Positions 26,710 to 33,189 of a DNA stretch of 64,000 nucleotides are shown here, piece by piece. The notes below the pieces were generated by a model. The model saw only the letters and a list, made by a program, of their open reading frames with translations. It ran no database searches and had not been told where the DNA came from. This stretch comes from Achromobacter deleyi (GTDB lineage Bacteria; Pseudomonadota; Gammaproteobacteria; Burkholderiales; Burkholderiaceae_B), in contig NZ_CADIJO010000007.1 in NCBI RefSeq assembly GCF_902859705.1, forward strand, positions 212,664-276,663, in the 5' to 3' direction. Numbering within the stretch: position 1 is the stretch's first letter; the number at the start of each line of letters is the position of its first letter. The translations under genes and the position numbers were made by a program.

Positions 26710-27045
26710 GTTTGTTTTCCTTGTTCAGATGCCAGACAGGTTCCCTACGCGCCGCATCATGCCAGCAGCTTGTGCGTCTGGCGAGAGGGGGTGTGGCGTG
26801 GATTCAACAGCCTGTTCGCACCCCTTTTTAGCCCGCGAATCGGTTTTGCCGGGGTTCCCATTGGGCAAGGTTCGGGGAAAGCGAGGGCGCTTCATAGCGC
26901 GGCAGGCACTCACGAGCGCGTGGCCAGGCGTCAGGCGCAGACGGGGTGTTCGCCGCGCCGTTCTGATTTATTTACTTTTGTTACGCGGCCCGGTACATGC
27001 GGCATCCTTAATGGGAACCCGCAGGGCCGCGGACCGAAGCCTCGT
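26710..27045. other. 336-base gap between the lipoprotein and TonB receptor genes
   Basis: Both flanking genes are on the minus strand. The left end should carry the lipoprotein promoter. A loose dyad (TTGCC ... GGCAA, near 26848-26872) is visible, but there is no canonical terminator after the receptor gene and no RNA gene or coding frame that looks real. Confidence 0.4.
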
Positions 27046-29409
27046 TCAGAACGTGTACCTCGCCGTGAGCAGGAACGATCTCGGGGTGCCGAAATGGTTG
27101 TTGTCCTGGGTGCTGCCGATCGCCTGGTAGTAGTACTTGTCGAACAAGTTGTAGACGTTCAGGCGCAGGTCGAGCTGCGGGCTGGCGCGATACGCGACTA
27201 CGGCGTCCCAGATGCTGTAGCCGGCTTGGCGTACGTGATAGGCCGGCAGGCTGATAGCGCTTTGCATGCGCACGGCGCCGCCCACGCGCCAAGCGTTCAG
27301 CGACCCTGGCAGCGTGTACATGGTGGATAGCTTGAACAGATGGCGTGGGGTCTGCGTATCGTAGGGCGCGCCGGCCGGGTTGCTGCCCGAGGCTTCCAGG
27401 TATTTGGATCGATTGAAGGTATAGCCGGCCGAAATCTGCCAGCCGGGCGTGAGGGCGCCGGCCACCTCGACCTCAAAGCCCCGGCTCTCGACCTTGCCCG
27501 AGGGCGCGTAGCACTCGATCACTCCGGGGGCGCAAGCGGATGTTTCCAGCGCGACGGGCCGGTTGCGCTGGCGAATCTGGAACACGGCGGCGCTGGCGTT
27601 CAGACGGCCGTCGAAGTACTCGCCTTTGACGCCCGCCTCCAGGTTGGTGCCGATGACGGGGGCCAGCGGCGTGCCGCTGGCCGACTGGCTGCCTTGCGGC
27701 TGGAACACGCTGGTCCAGCTCGTGTAGACGGAGTGATGCGAGTCCAGGTCGTAGATCAGCCCCGCGTAGGGCGTGAGCTCGTGATTGACCGTGTAGCCGG
27801 CCGGCGGGCTGACGTAGTCGCCCGACTTCAGCATCATGTCGTACGCGTACCAGTCCAGCCGTGCGCCCAGCATGAGGGTGAGCGGGTCCGCCAGGCTCAG
27901 GCGGGTGGTGGCGTATCCGCTCACCTGGCGTTGGTAGCCTTTGCGCGACCAGGGATAGTCGAACTGCGGCTTGGCTACAGCGCTGGAATTCCAGCTTTCG
28001 GGATCCACGGTCATGTCGTAGGCGCTCGGCCATCCGCCGGGACCGTCGTTGTCGCGGTTTTTCAGGAAGCTGCCGCCCAGCACGAGTTCGTGCTTGCGTC
28101 CCAGCAGCGTGAAGGGGCCGCTGAGATAGGCGTCCAGGCTGTACTGCGTCTTGTCGTAGTCATACTGTCCGAGCCTCTGGCCGAAGTATTCGGAGTCTTC
28201 CAGGGGATAGAGATAACTGCCAAGCATGTTCATGCGTGCGCGCAGCGTGCGCGCCGTGACTTTGCCGGACCAGCCGCTGTCGAAACGGTGGTCTAGCTCG
28301 GCGAAGAAGCTGGTGTTCTCCTTGTTCCAGTAGGCCCAGTCCGGCGAGAGGCGGGTGGATCGCTTGAAGTCGTAGAAGCTGCCGTCGCGCCGGGTGGGCA
28401 GGCCATTCCAGTCGGCACCAGGGCTGTCTTCGCGGTTGTAGTAGCCGCCGATGCTGAGCGTGGTGCGGGCGGTGATGTCGGCCTCGATCGTGCCGTAGTA
28501 CAGCTGGCGCTGGTGTTCGTAGGCTTTTTTGAAGGTGTTGGAGTCCTGGTATGAGATGACGCCGCGCGCGCGTACGCTACCGCTCTGGTTCAGCGCACCG
28601 CCGCCGTCGACCTCGCCGCGGTAGTTGTCCCAGCTGCCGGCGCTGGTGGTCACCGAGAATTGCGGGAGGCTCGTGGGACGCTTGCGTACCAGGTTGATGG
28701 TGCCCGACGGATTGCCGGCGCCGGTCATCATGCCCGCGGCACCGCGCAGCACTTCGATGCGGTCGTACATGGCGAGTGTCGCTACGCCCTGGGTGTCGTA
28801 GTCGTACGCCAGCGGCACGCCATCGGCCAGAAAGGAACTGATCTCGAAGCCGCGCGAGAAGAACTGGGTGCGTTCACCGCCGCCAATCTGGCGTGTCGTC
28901 AGGCCAGGCACGTCGCGGGCCACATCGTCGAGAGACTGAAAGCCGCGGTCTTCGATCTGTTGGCGCGTCACGACGCTGACCGACTGTGGCGTCTCGCGCG
29001 GCGACAGCGCCAATTTGGTGGCCGTCGCCATGGAGCCGGTGGTGTACGAATGGGTGCCTTCGGTGGTCGCGCCCAGGCTGGCCTCTACGGTTACCGGTGC
29101 TAGCGTCGCCGTGTTGGAGAGCACGATGGTCAGGGTGCCGTCCTGCGCTCGGCGCAGTTCCAGGCCGCTGCCACTGAGCGCCCGCGCAGTGGCCTGCTCG
29201 ACCGTGAACTGGCCGGAAACGGGCGGGGCGGACTTACCGGTGACCAGGTGGGCGGGGAACGAGATGACGGCGCCCGCGACGCGTGCGACCTGTGTCAGCG
29301 TGATGTCGAGCGGACCTGCGGGCAGATCGTAGTGGCGCAACGACTGGGCCTGGGTGGCGCCGGCGGCGGCCGCAAGCACGCAAGCGACAGGAAACCTTAG
29401 GGACAACAT
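27046..29409 (-). CDS. TonB-dependent siderophore receptor with N-terminal signalling domain
   Basis: This 787-residue outer-membrane receptor has a signal peptide (FPVACVLAAAAGATQA), then a secretin/TonB N-terminal signalling domain (about residues 25-100, LDITLTQVARVAGAVISF). The plug domain (about 125-235) contains RETPQSVSVVTRQQIEDRG and GNPSGTINLVRKRP, and a 22-strand barrel ends in Phe. It resembles FpvA/FoxA ferric-siderophore transducers. The signalling domain fits the FecR/FecI pair just upstream, so ligand binding should induce its own gene. The ATG at 29409 follows GGAG; an earlier in-frame start would precede the signal peptide. Confidence 0.95.
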   Translation of the reverse strand: MLSLRFPVACVLAAAAGATQAQSLRHYDLPAGPLDITLTQVARVAGAVISFPAHLVTGKSAPPVSGQFTVEQATARALSGSGLELRRAQDGTLTIVLSNTATLAPVTVEASLGATTEGTHSYTTGSMATATKLALSPRETPQSVSVVTRQQIEDRGFQSLDDVARDVPGLTTRQIGGGERTQFFSRGFEISSFLADGVPLAYDYDTQGVATLAMYDRIEVLRGAAGMMTGAGNPSGTINLVRKRPTSLPQFSVTTSAGSWDNYRGEVDGGGALNQSGSVRARGVISYQDSNTFKKAYEHQRQLYYGTIEADITARTTLSIGGYYNREDSPGADWNGLPTRRDGSFYDFKRSTRLSPDWAYWNKENTSFFAELDHRFDSGWSGKVTARTLRARMNMLGSYLYPLEDSEYFGQRLGQYDYDKTQYSLDAYLSGPFTLLGRKHELVLGGSFLKNRDNDGPGGWPSAYDMTVDPESWNSSAVAKPQFDYPWSRKGYQRQVSGYATTRLSLADPLTLMLGARLDWYAYDMMLKSGDYVSPPAGYTVNHELTPYAGLIYDLDSHHSVYTSWTSVFQPQGSQSASGTPLAPVIGTNLEAGVKGEYFDGRLNASAAVFQIRQRNRPVALETSACAPGVIECYAPSGKVESRGFEVEVAGALTPGWQISAGYTFNRSKYLEASGSNPAGAPYDTQTPRHLFKLSTMYTLPGSLNAWRVGGAVRMQSAISLPAYHVRQAGYSIWDAVVAYRASPQLDLRLNVYNLFDKYYYQAIGSTQDNNHFGTPRSFLLTARYTF

Positions 29410-29493
29410 GGAACACTCCGAGGATGCGTGAGGACGCGTTCCTGGTATGTGCATCGCCGCGTAGAAAAAAACACCTGCTGAGCGCTTTTTTTT

Positions 29494-30438
29494 TCAGGCA
29501 AGGTCGACCATGACGTACCACCCGCTCAAGCGCTGGAGCCGGATCGGCAGGGTATTGCGCAGCGCCTCCAGCGCCCGGTCGCTGTCATCGAGCGGGAATA
29601 GTCCGGTGACGCGCAGGCGCGCCGCCTGGGGCGAAACTCGTAGCCAGCCTGGGCGGTAGCGGGCAAGTGTGTCGATCACGGTTTGCAGGGGAGCATCGTG
29701 CACCTCCAGTTCGCCGTGCTGCCAGGCCGCCAGGTATTGCTGGCCGGTCTGGGGTGCCTCGATCTGCCGCGCATCGAACCATGCGCTTTCACCGGCCGCC
29801 AATGGTTGGTGGGCGCCAGACCGCGTTTGAATCTCGGCGCTGCCGCTCAGGACAAGGCAGAAGCTGCGGCGGTCCGTGCAGCGCACCATGGCTTGGCCAG
29901 GAGTCAGTCTGACCTCGCCTTGCGGCAGGCGCACCTGCAAGCCGGCCGCGGATGCGACGGTGAACAGCGCGGCGCCGGTGGTCACCTGGACCGCGCTTGC
30001 ACCGGCCAGCGACGCGGCGCTGCGCGCGTCCAGCTCCATCAGGCTGCCGTCGGGCAGGGCCACGCGGCGCCTTTCGCCAGTGCGGGTGACGTAACCCGCC
30101 GCCACGTGGCGCACTGGTACATACCGGTCGGCCGCGCCCGCGCCCAACAACAGGACGCCGCCCGTGAACGCGAGTTTGGCCAGCCGGCGCCGTTGCGCCA
30201 GTTGCGGCTGCACCAGCGAGCGCCGTAGCGGATGTCCGTCTGCGAGCAGACGGATGTTCAGCCGGTGCAGCGTCCCGTCGAGCGCCGCGTTGAGTCGCTG
30301 CCAGGCCGTTTCGTGGCTGGGACTCTCGGCCAGCCAGCGGGCGAAGGCGGCACGGTCCGCCTCGCTTGCCGCGCCGCTGGACAGACAGACCTGCCACTGG
30401 ATGGCGGCTTCGCGGGTGCGCTGTTCGGCCGGCGTCAT
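29494..30438 (-). CDS. FecR-family anti-sigma/signal transducer
   Basis: This 314-residue inner-membrane regulator has an N-terminal cytoplasmic DUF4880 segment (EAAIQWQVCLSSGAASEADR, FARWLAESPSHETAW), one hydrophobic segment (FTGGVLLLGAGA) and a periplasmic FecR domain (VTRTGERRRVALPDGSLMELDARS). The C-terminus (about 250-314) carries a short STN-like repeat. It senses the occupied receptor and releases or activates the FecI sigma factor. The start overlaps the fecI stop (ATGA). Confidence 0.92.
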   Translation of the reverse strand: MTPAEQRTREAAIQWQVCLSSGAASEADRAAFARWLAESPSHETAWQRLNAALDGTLHRLNIRLLADGHPLRRSLVQPQLAQRRRLAKLAFTGGVLLLGAGAADRYVPVRHVAAGYVTRTGERRRVALPDGSLMELDARSAASLAGASAVQVTTGAALFTVASAAGLQVRLPQGEVRLTPGQAMVRCTDRRSFCLVLSGSAEIQTRSGAHQPLAAGESAWFDARQIEAPQTGQQYLAAWQHGELEVHDAPLQTVIDTLARYRPGWLRVSPQAARLRVTGLFPLDDSDRALEALRNTLPIRLQRLSGWYVMVDLA

Positions 30439-30935
30439 AGGCCGAACACATTGCAGCAGCGGCGAAGCGCCTGGGCGATGTATTTGCGCACCATCGTGGG
30501 CGACACGCCCAGGCGCGCCGCGATCTGGACGTGGGTCATGCCATCGAGTTGGCTGTACAGAAACGCCATTCGCGCCTTGGACGACAAGCCGTCCAGCGCG
30601 GCGTCGAGCGCTTGCAGGGATTGCAGGGTCTGGACGCGTTCCTCGGCGGAGGGTTCGAGGGCCTCGGGTTGCAGGCGCAACACTTCCAGCCAGGCATTTT
30701 CGAGTTCGCGACGGCGCCATAGCCGCCAGGTGATGCGGCGCGCGATGGTAAGGAGCATCGCGCGCGGTTCGTTCAGGTGTTCCAGCGCGGGCAGGCTCAG
30801 CAACTGCGTGAATGTCTCGCCCGCGACATCCTCGGCATCTTCGCGATTGCGCAAGCCATTGACAAGGCGGCGCTCCAGCCAGGGATGGTCATTCTTGTAG
30901 ATGGCTGAAAACCGGCTGTCACGAGTGGAATCCAC
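30435..30935 (-). CDS. FecI-family ECF sigma factor
   Basis: This 166-residue sigma factor has region 2 (IYKNDHPWLERRLVNGLRNREDAEDVAGETF) and region 4 (LSSKARMAFLYSQLDGMTHVQIAARLGVSPTMVRKYI) of the iron-starvation class. The GTG at 30935 is chosen although the frame is open to 30998: a Fur-like site and a good -35/-10 pair lie inside that longer stretch, so it should be promoter and not coding. The longer frame would also start with TTG. The sigma factor should drive the TonB receptor promoter. Confidence 0.88.
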   Translation of the reverse strand: MDSTRDSRFSAIYKNDHPWLERRLVNGLRNREDAEDVAGETFTQLLSLPALEHLNEPRAMLLTIARRITWRLWRRRELENAWLEVLRLQPEALEPSAEERVQTLQSLQALDAALDGLSSKARMAFLYSQLDGMTHVQIAARLGVSPTMVRKYIAQALRRCCNVFGL

Positions 30936-30956
30936 GGCTGGGGCTGTAAATAAATG

Positions 30957-30998
30957 GGAATCGTTATCAATTATCTCATGGCATGCCCAGAAGCCCAA
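30957..30998 (-). promoter_or_regulatory. fecI promoter with overlapping Fur-like box
   Basis: Read on the minus strand, TTGGGC (30998-30993) and GATAAT (30975-30970) are separated by 17 bases and form a sigma-70 promoter. The -10 is part of three near-direct hexamers GATAAT, GATAAC, GATTCC (30975-30957), the pattern recognised by Fur. Iron-replete Fur would block sigma-factor synthesis here. Confidence 0.65.
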
Positions 30999-31065
30999 AT
31001 GGAACGGTGACAGGCGGGGTTATCGTGGGGTCGTGAAGACCCGGTGTCCTGAAGGGGGCGTGCTC

Positions 31066-31527
31066 TTAACGATGGGCGGACAGCGTTGCCAGGATCTGGC
31101 GGGCCAGTTCGTCGACGCCTTCGTCGCGCTCTGCCTGGCTGGGCTGCGCCGCCAGGCGCGTCAACTGCGGTTCCACCGCCATGGCGAGGGGGGCGGATGC
31201 GCTGACCAGATAGGCCAGAACGTTGTAGGTCCAGATGGGGTCATCGGACGCGAGGATCGTGCGCACGTGGTCGGCCAACGGCGCGCCGATGCCGGCTAGA
31301 AAGGGCGCCAGTACGCGGGCGACGGGCCAGTTGATGTCCTGCATCCAGACGAGCAGGGCGGGCAATTGCGCGTGCACGGCGGGGTAGCCCGACGCCACGA
31401 TGATCTCTGCGCCGAGCAGGTCGTGTTTGTCGGTGGGTACCGCGTTGGCGGGATTGCGGGAGGAGTCTGCGGCGGCAGGCAAGGGGGGCTCCTTGAGTGC
31501 CCGGGCCCGGCGCGTTGGCGACGGCAT
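31066..31527 (-). CDS. DUF5071-family protein
   Basis: This 153-residue soluble protein has the pattern DKHDLLGAE, LPALLVWMQDINWPVA and VRTILASDDPIWTYNVL that characterises DUF5071, a small helical repeat family of unknown function often found near toxins or immunity genes. The first 30 residues are low complexity and may not be translated; the start at 31527 has no clear ribosome site. It lies 34 bases after a lipoprotein gene on the same strand. Confidence 0.75.
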   Translation of the reverse strand: MPSPTRRARALKEPPLPAAADSSRNPANAVPTDKHDLLGAEIIVASGYPAVHAQLPALLVWMQDINWPVARVLAPFLAGIGAPLADHVRTILASDDPIWTYNVLAYLVSASAPLAMAVEPQLTRLAAQPSQAERDEGVDELARQILATLSAHR

Positions 31528-31561
31528 GCGCGGGCCGGGATCGGATCAGTCGGTCAAGGCG

Positions 31562-31969
31562 TCAGCGGTTCAACGCCTGCGCATACTTGGCACAGGCGTC
31601 GACCGTGCCATCGTACGAGATGTTGCGGATGCGTTGCTGCTCGTCGACTTCGGCTTCGATCTTGCAGGTGGCGCTGGTCTGCACGGTGGTGCCGCCGATG
31701 GTGGAGCCGGAGTAGCGCGCGTCGCCGGACTTGGCGGGGACTTTGCCGGTGGTGTAGCTGGTCGTCGGCTGATACCGCGACACGAGTTCGGTGTTCGTCC
31801 AGGTATAGACGTGACGGCCTGCAATGGTGCGCTCGCTGCTGGGCACGCCCAGGCTGTCCATCGCCAGGGAGACCGGTTGACCTCGCAGGCGAGCGAAGCC
31901 GCTGTTCAACTGATCGGTGACGCAGGCCGTAAGCGGTAGCAGCGCCAGCAGCGCAAGAGTTGCCTTCAC
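31562..31969 (-). CDS. Small lipoprotein, possible paralogue of the 26302-26709 gene
   Basis: This 135-residue lipoprotein has a lipobox LLPLTAC (Cys at about residue 16). The mature part starts with FARLRGQPVSLAMDSLGVPSS and then HVYTWTNTEL, TSATCKIEAEVDEQQRIRNISYDG and a final Cys helix. This matches the order of elements in the other 135-residue lipoprotein. The GTG at 31969 follows GGAGAA at good spacing. Two ACCAAAWTGGT motifs lie 70-100 bases upstream. Confidence 0.82.
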   Translation of the reverse strand: MKATLALLALLPLTACVTDQLNSGFARLRGQPVSLAMDSLGVPSSERTIAGRHVYTWTNTELVSRYQPTTSYTTGKVPAKSGDARYSGSTIGGTTVQTSATCKIEAEVDEQQRIRNISYDGTVDACAKYAQALNR

Positions 31970-32038
31970 GGTGGGAATTCTCCAGTGTGTGTCCAGGGGG
32001 ATAGCGTGTGCACCCTGCGATGCACGGTGCGCATGATA

Positions 32039-32070
32039 TACCAAATTGGTAGATTACAGACCAAAATGGT
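32039..32070. promoter_or_regulatory. Two ACCAAAWTGGT palindromes 20 bases apart
   Basis: TACCAAATTGGTA (32039-32051) is a perfect palindrome. ACCAAAATGGT (32060-32070) repeats its core, with outer arms AGAC/GTCT. The 20-base spacing is about two helical turns. The pair sits upstream of the leftward lipoprotein gene in low-GC DNA. GntR/FadR-type or ribbon-helix-helix proteins bind sites of this shape; the actual regulator is unknown. Confidence 0.5.
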
Positions 32071-32169
32071 TTGTCTGGAATTTTGCCTGGTACTGGAACT
32101 TGGATTGCGCGCGGCGTGGGTCCTGCATGGCTTGCGATGGCGTTTGAGTGGGGGCTTACCGATGCGAGA

Positions 32170-32565
32170 CTATGCGTGCAATTGATTGATCGCTTCAATG
32201 ATGGTGCTGGCCTTTTCAAGAGCAGCCAAGCCAGCCATGGCCAAGAAATCCTGCTCTGGCTTGTAGTCCGCGTTGACACGCAGGGCGTAAACCGCCATCA
32301 ATAGATTTCCTAAAGCGCGGCTTTCGGCTTTTGCTTTTGCATCGGTGACAGTGGGATAGCGCAATTGGGTATGCAGCATTTCGTGCATGCCCCCCTTCGC
32401 ATACGCGACACTGCCCGGCGAGGCCAGACGATCGTGGTAGGCCTTTGCTGCGTGATAGGCGGCATAGTACGCGCGGCTCGCCGTGGCGCGATGTAGCGCT
32501 TCCGTATTGCCCTTGATACCGATAGACGAAGCCGCTGCGAGCAGTTGCCGGGGTGAGCAACTCAT
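32170..32565 (-). CDS. HEPN-domain protein
   Basis: This 131-residue helical protein has the HEPN hallmarks SRAYYAAYHAAKAYHDRL in the first helix pair and ALRVNADYKPEQDF in the last (R-x2-ADY). HEPN proteins are often RNases in toxin-antitoxin or defence systems. The variant here has the Arg but no His at the usual R-x4-6-H spacing, so it may be non-catalytic or use other residues. Its start overlaps the stop of the upstream 169-codon gene (ATGA), a classic two-gene module layout. GC content is lower than in the flanks. Confidence 0.8.
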   Translation of the reverse strand: MSCSPRQLLAAASSIGIKGNTEALHRATASRAYYAAYHAAKAYHDRLASPGSVAYAKGGMHEMLHTQLRYPTVTDAKAKAESRALGNLLMAVYALRVNADYKPEQDFLAMAGLAALEKASTIIEAINQLHA

Positions 32566-33071
32566 GCTTCGAACCTGCTGAACAGCACCGCGAAACGAGG
32601 ATGGGGATCGATGCCTTGCCGCTGCATTTGGGCAGCGAGTTCGACGTTCATCGCGAAAGCGGTTGCGGCATCGACGGGAACGCGCGCTTCGAGTGCCATG
32701 CCGATGAAAATGTCGGGCACATCGGTGGCGTGATAGCTGAGGGTGGGCCGGGGAAGGCCGCGTGCCCGGCGGATGCCGTCCATCAGATTGAGTTGCTCGC
32801 GAACGAGTGCATCCGGGACCCCAATTTTGCGGGCTGCTTGGAAAGCAGACCTACGCGCCTGGGCACCGGTGTTTTCTGCCGCGACTTCGTGAGTGGCGGG
32901 CAGGTACGCCGAAAGGCGGGTAGGGAGTGCGCTTGGCGTGACCCGTTGGGGCGTGGTGTCGAGCGTGTGGATCGTACGAAGCGGGGGACGGAGCAAGATG
33001 CGGGCCTGTTCGGGAGTCGGTGCGAAAAGTGTATCGTCGCGATCGACTCTTGGTGCGTCAGGTTGCCACAA
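32562..33071 (-). CDS. Unknown protein paired with the HEPN gene
   Basis: This 169-residue protein has no signal or membrane segment. The N-terminal third is Pro/Thr/Arg-rich and the C-terminal part is helical (RRSAFQAARKIGVPDALVREQLNLMDGI, ATAFAMNVELAAQMQRQG). I do not recognise a family. The only usable start in the frame is TTG at 33071 and lacks a good ribosome site, so the true start could be internal or the gene could be truncated. Four-base overlap with the HEPN gene suggests a coupled pair, perhaps antitoxin and toxin. Confidence 0.6.
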   Translation of the reverse strand: MWQPDAPRVDRDDTLFAPTPEQARILLRPPLRTIHTLDTTPQRVTPSALPTRLSAYLPATHEVAAENTGAQARRSAFQAARKIGVPDALVREQLNLMDGIRRARGLPRPTLSYHATDVPDIFIGMALEARVPVDAATAFAMNVELAAQMQRQGIDPHPRFAVLFSRFEA

Positions 33072-33139
33072 GTAGGACGATGAAACCTTGCGGGTTCACG
33101 CAGTCCTTTCGGTAGCAAGCCTGGCAGGACGCACCGCCT

Positions 33140-33155
33140 TTGAGAATATTCTCAA
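33140..33155. promoter_or_regulatory. 16-bp perfect palindrome TTGAGAATATTCTCAA upstream of the kinase operon
   Basis: The palindrome lies 35-50 bases before the chosen start of the first kinase and resembles RcsB-type boxes (core GAATATTC). The half-site TTTGAGAAT occurs here and again twice, as near-direct repeats, upstream of the autotransporter gene at 43919. It is the best candidate for an operator linking both loci. Confidence 0.65.
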
Positions 33156-33189
33156 CCCTGCCGCCAACGCCGAATTTTATGATCGATTC

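Noticed and set aside
26710..27045. Riboswitch (cobalamin or similar) linked to the TonB receptor
   Set aside because: The gap is downstream of the receptor gene, no conserved riboswitch core was seen, and the receptor is paired with FecI/FecR control.
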